64,000 nucleotides of DNA from Glandiceps talaboti (taxonomy: Eukaryota > Hemichordata > Enteropneusta > Spengelidae). Under the pieces are notes generated by a model that saw only the letters and a list, made by a program, of their open reading frames with translations, did no database searches and was not told the DNA's origin. Below, in pieces: positions 53,101 through 63,966 of this stretch. The position numbers and the translations under genes are program-made. The DNA is taken from contig NC_135556.1 in the NCBI RefSeq assembly GCF_964340395.1, positions 27,177,685 through 27,241,684 of the forward strand, written 5' to 3'. Numbering within the stretch: position 1 is the first letter of the stretch; the number at the start of each line of letters is the position of its first letter.

Positions 53101-56100
53101 TGGAACATTCTTGACATTCAGTATATTAGTTCTTAGACACTAGACTTAGTAAATAATTCTGATAGTAAGCAGTAAAAGAAGGCAAAATGGTAAGCCAGCT
53201 ATAACGTATAAGTTATGAAATGAGAAACGTTGATAAAACTTTATGGTTATGTCATTCTAAATTATTTCTGAGTGTCTCATGCAATTACTTGTGCAAAAAT
53301 ACAGAATAATGGATATTACATAATTCTATGCAAGCTAAGGAGTTAGGGTTAGGGTATGTCTAGGGATAGGGATAGGTTTAGCCTCCCTAGCTTGAACCTG
53401 ATTTGTATTGGTAATGTATGACAAGAATGTAGAGCAGTGGTGTGAAAGGTTTATCATTGTGGACGCTCCACTTATAGTTGTCGGTCATCTGGTAGAGTTA
53501 TAGAAAAAAGTGGATCCTCATGGCTCCACTGATAAGATAACACTAATGTGAGAACCTTAGCTTGAAACCCTGGCCTTTTATTTGAATGCCAATCTAACTT
53601 AACCTAAACAAAAGAATGATCCTATATATTCATATGGCTCTAATGATAAGACAATACTGTATGCAAGAATAAGGGATTCAAAGACACATGTTTAAAATGT
53701 TTGAGTAATGAAGATAAAAGCTATGGAATCACTTGAAATAAAATCTCAAGACTGGATAATTAATCTTCATATACATGTTTCTCTTCCCTTTGTTTTGGTA
53801 AATTGTAATGTGAAAGATTGTATCAAATATGTACACACTTACCACTTGTACTTCCTCCCCAACGACACTGACATCCGGTCGCCTAAAATGTGACAATCCA
53901 CTAATTGCTGCCATGGAAACGCAGTCTATAATGTTGCCATCATGATTGAGTACGTGGACATCTACTCTAATTTCCCAAACCTACAACCAATCAAGGAAAG
54001 GTTACAAAACTGCAGTCTTTGAATGGCCTTGGGAGGGCACTAAACACTGTCATACAACAGATCATCCATATTGTTATCCGTGGGTATATTCCAGTTAAAT
54101 GAAGTTAGTGATCCATTAGGTAGCATTTTGTATGAATGTTCCCTTTCTTTGAAAACTGTAAGCTAACAGTGGTGTGCATACTTGGGATATGACAACAAGT
54201 CAGATGGCTTCTGTGTCAACACCAACTCATGAGTGCACATGGAAAGCCAATTTCCAATGAATTTATGCAAAAGGCAATAAAGTTATATTACCGATATCAT
54301 TGGCTAATTTAACTTTGCATGTAGTATTGATAATGTACTCGTTCATCTTTTTAACCCATTTCACCGAGAAAGGTAATGTAGACATTTTTTCAAAAGTGCA
54401 AAACCATATGAGCATATGGGTATACTGGTATGATTGCTTATTTGGTAGAGTGAGAGTTGACCCAACACTTAAAGCTAGGTCATAGGTCAAAGATTGCTTC
54501 AATTGTATGAACAGTGAGATAAATAGTTCAAAGAATTGTAAATTAATGACTTTTTGAGGCTTACTTGTGTCCCGATGATATTACAGTGGTTTGTTCCAAT
54601 TGGCCGACTCGCCATTGTTGACACTAAATATGCAAAGTTTTTGATTTTGGCATTTCACCAGTATAATTGTTTAATATATGCCCAAAAACATTTTGCTAGC
54701 TTTATGCTGAATATTATGTTTCCTGAATGTGTCCCTAATCTTCTATCCCTATCATAAATACTGCCCTCAACATACAACCATGACCTGTTACATGTGAAAG
54801 GGGTTGACGGATGTGTGAGGGCGCCCTGTCGGGGCATACCTTACAGACTAGTTAATACGTACCCTATCCCATTACATTGGCTTTCAGAAAAAATAATCTT
54901 CAACCGAGTCAACATGAATGAAAGTGGTGACATATATTTCAAACTCTGTATTTTATAAATCAACTATTTTTTTACTCAACATATTAACACTTTATATTCT
55001 AGTGTTAGTATTTGAATCTCATGGACCATAAAGTATTCCCAGTGACTCGCTGCACTCTGATAAACTAACTTCATTGTAAGTCACATTGCCCTTGCAAAAT
55101 TGCTGTAGATGTCATGGATAGATTACAAACTTTTACAACAATGGCACAAGTCACTCACATTGCCATTGTCCTGAACTTTAAGTTGAAGAATCTCCAGCTT
55201 TCTTGAACAAGTCTGGTAATGAATGGAAACTAGTCAGAAATTCAAGTGATTTTTGTATTCAGCTACAACGCATACATTTCTATATTCAAAATAATTTAAT
55301 GAAGAATTAAAGACTGACCTTTTCACCTGCTATGATACATAATGATTCTGTGTCTATAGCTCTTGAGTCACGGACTGTCCTCTCCAGCAGTCTGGTTATT
55401 TCAACAGCAAACTCTGATTGTCTGTGTATGAAAGTTCAACATGTTAAAACATGGACATTGGCCTTAGAAATCGTTGTTATTAGCACTTATTATATACCTA
55501 TGCCAAGATCAATCATTCATGATGACGTTTATAAACACCAGATATCACTTCTGATATGGGATGTTAAATCTCATGATATTCATGTTATATGTCATCAGAA
55601 AATGGCTTTCTGATTGGACATGGCAATTCTGAACATCAACAATCATTAAACAAACAAAATTGGTGGCCGATCTTGGATGCTGATATTATGGCATGTGGTC
55701 ATAAAATTGAGACATCTTTCAAACCAGGGAATTTTTGAGAAAAACATCCATAGCAAAATTATATTATTTATGATTGTACATTAAATTTCAAATTCATAAC
55801 AACACTGTACAGGTATGTGCATTTCCAAATGGTATCACTGATGTGACTGTAGGCCACCCACTATGTGTACACTACACACCACACTACAGTACTACAGAAG
55901 TTAGGCTTGTGGTTGACAATCTAGCTTTATTAACATATGGAATATGATAAATCTGTTATTACCTGATATCACCTCTTTGCTAGCCATATCACCATTCATG
56001 CCATTTCTGCAACATGACACTTGTTTCACTGTACTCTTGTCATGTTGTGGAAACAGCACTCACAGCGATATAATGAATAAAAAGGTGATATCGGAATATT

Positions 56101-57180
56101 GTCCAAATATATAGTTGAAATAAAAACAGATTGAACATGAGGTGAAGAAAACCTTGATCTCTCCCAAAATCATATTTCTCATCATATTCATACCAAAGGA
56201 CAGTTAGTAAGTGTTGAAAAATGAAAGCTTTATGATGATAAAATTTGTCCTTTTTTGCTATGTGAGTTTTAATTAAACACTACATTCTTCTCTCTCTAGT
56301 GTCTTTCATTAAGTTTTAATTCACAAAGTACTTTCATTTCATTCATTTTGTTTTTTAAAAAGGCATGTATCTAGGAGTTCAAATTAACAATCAAGCCACA
56401 GTGTGGACTACTTTCCTGGGTGTGTATTCATTTACTCTGTGATGAAGTTATCACAGAATTATAGTAAAGTGATGTCTTCTCAGTTTGAAAGTGTACAGCA
56501 AATTTATTGTCACTGTGTTATATAAGTCATCTGTAGGTGCTGTGGATCTTGAATGTGATACTTCGATGAGTAGGATTATCTGACAGGGCTCAATTCCAAT
56601 TTATGCTGCTTCAGCTACAGTTTTCTATTGCTTTTTTCCATTGGTTTAACAGATTACTAACTCATAAATTTGTTAGTCTAGATATGATGTTTATAAATCT
56701 ATGTGTCCTGGACTACTGCTAATTTGGTAGTCCAGATACAATGTTTAAAAGTATGTGCCCTTGACTACTGCTAATTTGGTAGTCTAGACATTGATGGTTA
56801 TAAGTCTATGTGCCCTGGACTACTGCTAATTTGGTAGTCTTGACACAATGTTTAGAAATCTACTGCTAATTTGGTAGTCTTGATACAATGTGTAGTAATC
56901 TATGTGCTCTGGACTTCTGCTAATTTGGTAGTCTAGATCTTGATGGTTACAAGTCTATTTGCCCTGGACTACTGCTAATTTAATTGGTAGTCTAGACATT
57001 AATTGTTAATATCATAACTAGGCAAAGCCCATAAGCTCATGCAGGGTAGATTCATTTGTGACTGGCTACCTGGGCTGCCTCACAATGATATTGTAGATAG
57101 CGCCCTCCGCGTGGAGAATGCGCAAAACATATAGAATGTGCATGCATAGTCATTGCACTGCAATGCTTACTTGGGTACCC

Positions 57181-57211
<31 letters not shown>

Positions 57212-60200
57212 AATGCATAGTATATAGGATGCGCATGTGTACTAGTCATTGAGCTGCTGTGCCAGCTATAAGTCTATTTGCCCTGGACTACTGCTATTTT
57301 CAAGCCACGCCTGATTATATGTTGGATGTATGTTGTACACAAAGACACAAAAAAATATTTGTTCTGCATTTCAAAGCAAGAAGTTACAATGATAAAATGT
57401 TTTTCTCAGAAAGTATTTTATTTGATGTCAGATCATGAGAATATAAACAGATAGAGCTTCTAAAATTTTCTACTCTTTTTTGTATTTTTGCACCTACAAG
57501 AAAATCAGGTATTGGTTAAATTAAAGTGATTTAGGGCTACCCTACCTGCCAACTTCAAAAGTTGGTGAAGCCATTGGTGACAGCTCAACATTGAAATATA
57601 TACCGCCCTCTGTTGGTCGATTCTGTCTAGGTTCAACAATCTCACACGACACTTGACATAGAACTCTGTCCAAGAAATTACCAATTTTAGTTCAGAGTGA
57701 TTTGAAAACCTTAATTACATGATAAATGGTCAGACTAGACATGAATGCACTTCATATGCAGTTAACTACTTCATTCTTCAAGCTTTATCTCACATATTAC
57801 ACCTGATATTTCATTGCTGAACTCTTTAAATCCTTGTTACCTGAAATAAAATTTACCACTACGTGTAGGCATGTCATATCATTCAATTGCTTGGTACACA
57901 GACTAATGCTGGCATAAAGGAAATACCTGGTGCTGAGTATGAATTTCTATCTTTTCATGGTGTAGTCTGACTCAAAATTTGCAACAGTAGTTTTGATTCT
58001 GTATTATTAACAAATTCTGATAACAGATCTCAGACAATGAAGAATTCACAAACTACATTCCTAGGGTCCCTTCACGTACAAATTTGATATCTATCCAAAG
58101 TGACAGTGTTATCTGATAGTAACAACTACAAATCAAACTGTGATACCTTATTATGGAATGATACTCTGACCCACGGATTTCAATGAAGCAAAAAAAATAC
58201 ATATTCATTTCAAAGCTGCAAACAATGTAACTGGAACATTTTTTCTTAGCAAAGTGGTTATACAAACTGATGAACACGTGATGTTGTACTTCACTATAGA
58301 CACTGGTAATATACTAAATCATTGACATGATGGTATATCATTGTGTATATCATTTTATACATACTAATGCTGCTAAATATGCTGCCCTCCCTATTGCTTA
58401 ATGTCTGTGAATCAGCAAAGTAACATATACTGGCTTTGAAATTCTATTTCTTCCCTTCAAGTTTGAATGGATTTTGCCAAAGTCCTTTCATGTGAGTGGA
58501 AAATGGACTAATATCTAAAAGATTGTTTATATATGAGCAATCTTAAAAGGAAAGTCAAATCAGACTATTTCTGCCTAAGGACATTTGTATTTACCACAAT
58601 CACGTTGCTGTGAAAATTACACAGAGCGTCAAGACAAAGAGTTTGTGGTATATGATTATGTCATCACCAGAAGTTTTTTCCCATAAACCAATGCAGGAAA
58701 TTCCAAAAATTGCTGAAAATATGTTATGTATAGTTGTATAGTCGGGCTTGTTTACAAGATTTCAGAGGTTTAATACCAAGGTGCTATTTTATTACCTAAA
58801 TCATATGTACGCTGTACTATAGACAGAAATAAGCCTGACTGGACTAGTCCAAAAAACTTTCATCAAAACTGCATATTTATTGTAGGGTGGTCACTCCATT
58901 TTCCTTGCCATAACTTGTAAATACATACCTAGTATCTCCTAGTTGGACTTCACAGCAGCCTCTATCCTTACCAAATGATACTTTGACATGGCGAATATCG
59001 TAAGGTTGTCGGCCATCAAGTCTCTGATGAAGTAAAGAGAATATATACATATTATTTTTGATAAATTTGACTTTCACATAATTTCATTGGGAAAATATGC
59101 GATCAAAGTTGAATACCAGTGAGGGAAAAAAAATTCAACTTGAAAAAACAACATCTCTATCCTATAGCTTTAAGGAAATTATGTTATTCACATATTAGAC
59201 CCTGCAGAGACTTAACTAGATTAGCCCAGAGACTTAACTAGATTAGCCCAGAGAGTTAACTAGATTAGCCCAGAGAGTTAAGACTAGATTAGCCCCTGCA
59301 GAGAATTAACTAGATTAGTCCAGAGACTTAACTAGATTAGCCCAGAGAGTTAACTAGATTAGCCCAGAGAGTTAAGACTAGATTAGACCCTGCAGAGACT
59401 TAACTAGATCAGCCCAGAGAGTTAAGACTTATTATTAGCCCAGCGAGTCAAGACTAGATTAGCCCAGCGACTGAACTAGATTAGCCCAGAGAGTTAAGAC
59501 TTATTTTTAGCCCAGAGAGTCAAGACTAGATTAGCCCAGAGACTTAACTAGATTAGCCCAGAGACTTAACTAGATTAGCCCAGGGAGTTAAGACTTAACT
59601 AGATTAGCCCAGAGACTTAACTAGATTAGCCCAGGGAGTTAAGACTTAACTAGATTAGCCCAGAGACTTAACTAGATTAGCCCAGAGAGTTAAGACTTAT
59701 TATTAGCTCAGAGAGTCAAGAATAGATTAGCCCAGAGACTTAACTAGATTAGCCCAGGGAGTTAAGACTTATTGTAATAGTTTTATTTCGAGAGCAAACT
59801 CATAAACAAAATAAATTGCACGAACAACATAAAAACAGACTCAAAAAGACTAATTTACAGTACACATTTAAAAACATTCAATAAAGAATCTTCTCCAAAA
59901 TTTACTATTAAAAATGACAAAATCTGACAACGATGCAGCAATCAAAATATTATTACTCGCTTTAAGTCTAAAATAAAATTTAGATTTCAGAATACGCTGC
60001 TTACTTTCAAAAGTCATAATGAAACTACGAACAAACATGTTAGAAATACTAACACGCCTCTTGATACCAAGTAAAATTCTAAAAGCATTATTGTACGCAA
60101 CTCGTACATCATTAAAACACTTACTGGTATAAACACTCCAAATATGCGAACAATACATTGACGAACAATACGCTTGAAATAATATACATTTAACAGAATA

Positions 60201-61509
60201 TGAACAATTCCAAAAATTATTATTAGTCCAGAGAGTCAAGACTAGATTAGCCCAGAGAGTCAAGACTAGATTAGCCCAGAGAGTCAAGACTAGATTAGCC
60301 CAGAGAGTCAAGACTAGAAGGCTTGACAATGCTAGCTTTTTTGCCAAAATGTAGCTCTGGATGTATATGCTGCTGGGTTTCGACACATCTTCTCCCCTCT
60401 GCTAAGGTTCTTCCCTATTTCACATAGTGAAACTGCGAACAGATTTCATTCGCACGAATTTGGGGGAATAAAATCTACCCATACCCTTGCTAATGACTAT
60501 AAAAAGTACAGAAAACAACTGAAGATCATTAATTGCAACCTACGTCTTGTCGTCTATTCTGTCATTTTTTGTCTAACGTTCACTTGAGCTGCAAAATATA
60601 CGATATGACAGCTGCTTAAACGTGTAAATGTTTGTGTGCATGTGCAATATTGAGTTAATCTGTTTGCATCACCTACCGTTGTCCGTTTTGTGGCCCGAGT
60701 GCATGTAAGACAATAATTGACAGAATAGACAAGATGTAGGTTGAATTTAGCGATTTAAGGTTAATTTCTGTATTTTATATACTAATTAGCATGGGTATGG
60801 GTGGTTTTTATTCCGAAAATCCGTGTTAATGAAATCTCTCTGTTTGAAATACTGGGAAGAACCATAGCGTAGGGGAGAAGACATGTCAAAACCCTGCAGT
60901 GTATACATCCAGAGTTGGCAAAATGCAGGAAAGACAGAGATTGATTGAATACAGGAAATCTCTGTGCAGCATTCATATATATGAAATAATTGTACAAGCA
61001 AGATGTTACATGCCCATGTTATTTGGCTTTCTCCAAAATATCAACTTGATATACACATCTACATTTGACTATATGGTGGGATATATAATTACCAATAGGA
61101 TTTCCTTTTACTTTTATATATCACTAAATAACCAACCAACAAACTTAAAGAAACTAACTAACTAACTAACCAACAAACTTAAGAAACTATTAAACCTAAC
61201 TCTGGTGTAATTTTGTTTTTCAGATAACCAATCACATATATACAAATAGAGTGAAGGAAATTTAACATCACGAGGCCAAATTTATATATCACTGTGCAAA
61301 TAAATTGGTGACATACTTGTTAACTAATGAGATGCCAAATTGTGAAATGTAATTTCCATAGCAACAGAAAACAACAGGTGCCAAGTTCATTACTCATTGA
61401 TACAATGTATCAATCATAAAGTTATGAAAGCTGTTTCTTTTACCTTGCCATTTCTAATACAATTTAAAACAAAGTCTTTTTCAATATTTGAAGTTTTCGC
61501 GGTCTTCAT
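44182..61509 (-). CDS. EXOSC9: exosome complex subunit EXOSC9 / Rrp45 (11 exons)
   Basis: Exons in coding order: 61509-61444, 59023-58929, 57665-57546, 55421-55319, 53980-53843, 53005-52923, 50920-50788, 49582-49494, 47849-47691, 45543-45386, 44237-44182 (TGA). All junctions are GT-AG and the phases close, giving about 399 residues; the human protein has 439. It is one of six RNase PH-like subunits of the exosome ring, acting in 3'-5' RNA decay and processing in nucleus and cytoplasm; in animals the ring itself is catalytically inactive. Diagnostic stretches are RLDGRQPYDIRHVKVSFG, LNHDGNIID, FRRPDVSV, DPTHLEERVMDG and GGKFGFAES. The C-terminal tail is lysine-rich (KKKKNKKKR) and then acidic with a hydrophobic core (EEEEVIVLDQDD), like the tail of vertebrate EXOSC9. 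The exon 10 acceptor has a weak pyrimidine tract and is the least certain junction. Confidence 0.95.
44440..45200. repeat. diverged ~146-bp tandem modules (copy B)
   Basis: About five copies share GTAATTAGGCTATATCTTAA, a TTTGGTACATACATCAACCA motif and GAGTAATTTGCATAATTAA. The spacing of well-kept copies is about 146 bases. It is the same family as 29225-29880 and lies in EXOSC9 intron 10. Confidence 0.75.
45597..47541. repeat. 70-bp minisatellite, 28 copies, with higher-order structure
   Basis: The unit starts GGTCTGGACACCTTA and includes AGTCAGAGGACCACTGATAC and AGTGAACCATTTGACTTAG. Copies differ only at a few sites. Copies 6-10 and 11-15 show the same order of variants, a 350-bp higher-order repeat, and copies 1-2 match 4-5. 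It fills most of EXOSC9 intron 9. Confidence 0.97.
47935..48060. repeat. 63-bp tandem duplication
   Basis: Two copies of a unit starting TACACTCAAGTGAGGTCA, in EXOSC9 intron 8. Confidence 0.85.
48300..48990. repeat. ~30-bp minisatellite, about 23 copies
   Basis: The unit is close to AAGGCTCATAGTGTTCTAAA then AGAATCTAACC. Some copies lack the ATA of CATAG. It lies in EXOSC9 intron 8. Confidence 0.94.
49690..50035. repeat. 41-bp minisatellite on a SINE-derived core, 7 copies
   Basis: The left edge (GCAGTGTCCAAGTGCC...GTACCTGAGGAAAATCTG) is a diverged match to the SINE body at 51300-51400. The 41-bp unit (GGTAGAGTCAAACTGACCAT then CACCCACTGGCTGCATTATTT) then repeats seven times. The last copy runs into the LINE fragment. 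It lies in EXOSC9 intron 7. Confidence 0.8.
50015..50330 (+). mobile_element. 3' fragment of a CR1/Jockey-type LINE
   Basis: Translated on the plus strand it reads HWLPVQDRIKFKLSLIKYKS then a THMSDLI and TPRTL pattern. This is the well-known C-terminal end of ORF2 in many CR1/L2-like LINEs (HWLPV, YLSDL, PSRTLRSS). Two in-frame stops follow. The AP-LWN-LPLEIR motif appears only in a shifted frame (SAPCLWNVLSLEIR), so the copy is old and broken. It is antisense to EXOSC9, in intron 7. Confidence 0.78.
50955..51165 (-). mobile_element. tRNA-derived SINE
   Basis: Read on the minus strand, a tRNA-like head starts at about 51163 (CCCCTGTGGCATAGTGGTTA) with an A box TGGCATAGTGG and, some 35 bases on, a B box GGTTCAAAGCC. 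A tRNA-unrelated body follows. The cloverleaf is not intact, so this is not a tRNA gene. It lies in EXOSC9 intron 6 and is in the same orientation as the gene. Confidence 0.7.
51215..51472 (-). mobile_element. second tRNA-derived SINE with AAAT-repeat tail
   Basis: On the minus strand the head has an A-box-like TGGCCAAGCAG and a B box GGGTTCGAAAT. A body follows with a CCCGGGTACGCCGGTTTCCTCC-type segment, known from SINE cores of several marine invertebrates. It ends in AAATAAAT repeats at about 51215-51262. A diverged relative of the body is at 49690-49790. Confidence 0.75.
51783..52562. repeat. 59-bp minisatellite, 13 copies
   Basis: The unit holds TTTAAACTGTTTATGAAACT and CTCCATGCAATGTCAGTATC. 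One copy carries an insertion (AAAATTAGC). It lies in EXOSC9 intron 6. Confidence 0.96.
52797..52935 (-). repeat. EXOSC9: triplicated exon 6 end and 5' splice site of EXOSC9
   Basis: On the minus strand the exon end TTTTGATCAAGG followed by a GTATGT or GTAGGT donor occurs three times, with the GG at 52923, 52865 and 52802. The spacings are 58 and 63 bases. The first is used in the gene model because it keeps frame with exon 7. Confidence 0.8.
56690..57010. repeat. ~57-bp minisatellite, about 6 copies
   Basis: The unit holds GGACTACTGCTAATTTGGTA then GTCTAGAC and a TATGTGCCCT motif. A stray copy lies near 57270-57295. It is in EXOSC9 intron 3. Confidence 0.85.
57178..57213. repeat. poly-C/poly-A tract within a local duplication
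   Basis: About 22 C then about 11 A. It is flanked by two diverged copies of a segment (ATATAGAATGTGCATG... and ATATAGGATGCGCATG...) at about 57128 and 57221, so a short duplication surrounds it. It lies in EXOSC9 intron 3. Confidence 0.8.
59205..60320. repeat. ~22-bp minisatellite split by a LINE
   Basis: The unit is close to AGACTTAACTAGATTAGCCC with GAGAGTTA variants. About 25 copies lie at 59205-59772 and about four more at 60219-60316. The two parts were one array before the LINE fragment entered. It lies in EXOSC9 intron 1. Confidence 0.92.
59773..60213 (-). mobile_element. 5'-truncated LINE (reverse transcriptase C terminus) inserted in the minisatellite
   Basis: On the minus strand an open frame of about 115 codons from 60213 to 59868 reads CILFQAYCSSMYCSHIWSVY and VRVAYNNAFRILLGIKRR. 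This is the C-terminal part of a CR1/Jockey-superfamily reverse transcriptase (compare FKSYCTSFYGCQLWS and RVAYNNxFR). About 95 bases of 3' UTR ending AAATAAAACTATTAC follow. A TTATT flanks both ends, a likely 5-bp target duplication in the repeat unit. The open frame suggests a fairly young insertion. Confidence 0.8.
60340..60925. mobile_element. long hairpin (foldback/MITE-like) element
   Basis: A left arm at about 60340-60575 pairs with an inverted right arm at about 60695-60925. Matching pieces include TTTGCCAA...CTCTGGATGTATA, ACATCTTCTCCCCT (left) against ACATGTCTTCTCCCCTACGC (right, complemented), ACCCATACCC and CTTGTC-TATTCTGTCA. The loop is about 120 bases. Nothing coding is seen. 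It lies in EXOSC9 intron 1, next to the split minisatellite. Confidence 0.7.
61125..61190. repeat. AACT/AACC short repeats
   Basis: Imperfect ACTAACTAACTAACC units with two copies of CAACAAACTTAA, in EXOSC9 intron 1. Confidence 0.75.
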
Positions 61510-61953
61510 TGTCGTCTTTTTACGTGCATACAGGAGTGTTTTTGTGATAATACATTAATCACGCTTTGCTATTAAATTTCGAAGATGATCGCACAAATGG
61601 CCTGTTCCTGTACCAATGCAATATACGACGTTCACCCTCACGTGTTGATAATGATATACTAGTAGCAGACGTTCGTAGACGGGAACAGGAAGTCATGTGA
61701 CTCACTATATGATGATGTCATACAGAGAATACACGTTACTTACTAGCTCACTGATTGGTCTATGTTGCAACGATATTGAAGTGCTGGGAACCTAATCCAA
61801 TCGCATACGCTGTTATGCAAGGAGATAATTTGATAACATGATCACATGATCACTCGCCCCTCTACCATCATTAGAAAGGTCATTTTAGTGGTTGCCGTTG
61901 TGGAAATTTGACTTCCAATTTTTCTTGTCAAAATTGAAAATATTCTTTAAATC
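61510..61953. promoter_or_regulatory. bidirectional promoter region of EXOSC9 and ATP6V0C
   Basis: Only 444 bases separate the two start codons, so both promoters must lie here. Three E-boxes of the type bound by TFEB/TFE3/MITF are visible: TCACGTG (61638-61644), GTCATGTGAC (61692-61701) and TCACATGA (61842-61849). A CCAAT-type GATTGG is at 61753. In vertebrates V-ATPase genes are controlled by TFEB through such CLEAR sites; function here is inference. Confidence 0.6.
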
Positions 61954-63641
61954 ATGGTTTACGACGAAGCCCACCCTGTGTATGCACCTTTTTTCGGTGT
62001 TCTTGGTGCGACATCAGCCATGGTATTCAGTGGTAAGTACGAACAAAAATGATTTGATAGATTCTGTCTACACGGCGATTGAAGCCTAGCCCTACGACTA
62101 GTAGCACGTATGAAATGAGAATCATGTGACGATGAAAAACCAAAATGGCCCCTTATTGTTCATGACGTTTTAACATAATTTTGTACAGTATTCGCATTTC
62201 AGCAACGATCTTGAATAAGATTCAATCGAAATATATGAAAGTAATTACTAAATAATGAAATTATGAACTAAAAGTGCCCGAATATTGAGACAGTGTCCGC
62301 CGAACATGAACTGGATTCTTCGTAATATTACAGCCGTTCGTAAATAGGGCCGTCGTCGTACTCAGGGCGCCCTTATATTTTACCGAACTACAGATGGGTT
62401 CCTATGTAAACCATCCATATATTTTTGCTATATTTATGTTATGAAATGATGGTTTTTCTTTATTCCTATATTTTAGCTCTTGGAGCAGCCTATGGAACGG
62501 CTAAAAGTGGAACCGGTATCGCCGCCATGAGTGTTATGAGGCCAGAGTTAATCATGAAATCCATTATTCCCGTGGTTATGGCGGGTATTGTCGCCATTTA
62601 TGGTTTAGTTGTCGCTTTACTAATATCGAATGGTCTCGAAAAGGAAAATTATTCATTATTCAAGTAAGTTTTAAAATATCAAACAATACTTGACCAAAGT
62701 AATTTAATCACCCCACCCCAACCAGCAACACTGTCATGTTTCAAACCTGGCTTGTAATGTAGAATTAATTTTCAGGCTTTCTCTCAGTCTATTTGTGATA
62801 GTCATAAATGAACACTATATAATTAGATTACAGGAGAGTTGAAAGGAAAATATAGCCTCCCACCATGTAAAGATTTTTCAATATTTCATACTTACAAGAT
62901 AGGCCATTGATAATTCTGTAATTTTGATAAACATGCATCCCAAAATAGTTTGCCATATTTATAACCATTTCTGCTAAAAATTGTTTAAAACTGTTGTAAT
63001 TCTTATACAACAATCACAGCAAAGATCTTTCTTCTGTTTACATAACATACAAGATATTTTAAACTGTTTACAAGTTCAAAAGGTTTTCTATTCAAAAAGC
63101 TTGCCAAGGGGATCTGATTATTAATATTAAAAAAAATATTGCTTACTCAAAGCAAACATGCTAATTTTGCACAAAGTAGTAAATTTCATGATCAGCTGCA
63201 TGGTAAAAATAGGTTTTGTAAGCTGTTAAAACTACCTAAACTCAAATTAGATGTGTAGTGATGTATAAATTCACAATGTATTGTATTATGCATAAAGGTC
63301 ATGACCTGACTATGTCAGGCCAGTTTCAGATACATGAGAAAAAAAATTTGCAAGTAATTTTTGTAAAACATGACATTATATGAAACATATTTCCATTGTA
63401 AAACGTAGCTTGTTTTCTTTTTTCATTTTGCAGGAGTTTTGTTGACATGGGTGCTGGTCTAAGTGTTGGTCTCAGTGGTCTAGCAGCTGGTTTTGCCATT
63501 GGTATTGTTGGAGATGCCGGTGTTCGTGGTACAGCACAGCAACCTCGTCTTTTTGTCGGTATGATTTTGATCCTCATCTTCGCTGAAGTCTTGGGTCTGT
63601 ACGGACTTATAGTCGCTCTGCTTCTGACAACTAAACAATAA
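61954..63641 (+). CDS. ATP6V0C: V-type proton ATPase 16 kDa proteolipid subunit c (3 exons)
   Basis: Exons: 61954-62032, 62477-62663, 63434-63641 (TAA). GT-AG junctions close in phase and give 157 residues, near the 155 of human ATP6V0C. The protein forms the rotating c-ring of the membrane Vo sector and carries protons across endolysosomal and plasma membranes. It has four transmembrane helices. The stretches [20 protein letters not shown] and [19 protein letters not shown] are almost invariant in the family. The proton-carrying glutamate is Glu140, in FAEVLGLYG (human Glu139). The N terminus ([15 protein letters not shown]) and the tail (TTKQ) vary, as is usual. The start fits the family length. 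It is transcribed away from EXOSC9. Confidence 0.98.
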
Positions 63642-63960
63642 ATTGTATGTGTGACATTGACAATCGTGAAGATCTATGCTAGAATGGCTGTTTATAATTT
63701 AAAACCATAAAAAAAAATACAAAGACCACTAGGGCACCTGTAAAGATTATGTAAAGTATCATAGTTGTACAGTCGATTTGTTTCGTACCCCAGATTTACA
63801 ATATAAGAAAACCATCGTATTCAAAGTTATTTTTTTGTGGTTCAGTGTGACCCAAAGATACCAAACAAGTGCAGTCTTTATCAGTGTATTTTTTATTGTG
63901 ATCATGTCAGTTTGCTTTCTAGTGGAACAGTTCTAGGGAGGACTTTATATCAGTAAAATT

Positions 63961-63966
63961 AATAAA
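63961..63966 (+). terminator. ATP6V0C: polyadenylation signal of ATP6V0C
   Basis: An AATAAA 320 bases past the stop codon, the first canonical one downstream. Confidence 0.55.

Noticed and set aside
53343-53354. TTAGGGTTAGGG, telomere-like
   Set aside because: Only two units inside an intron; too short to mean anything.
59868-60386. A 172-residue open frame as a host gene
   Set aside because: Its C-terminal part is the LINE reverse-transcriptase end and its N-terminal part is minisatellite read through.
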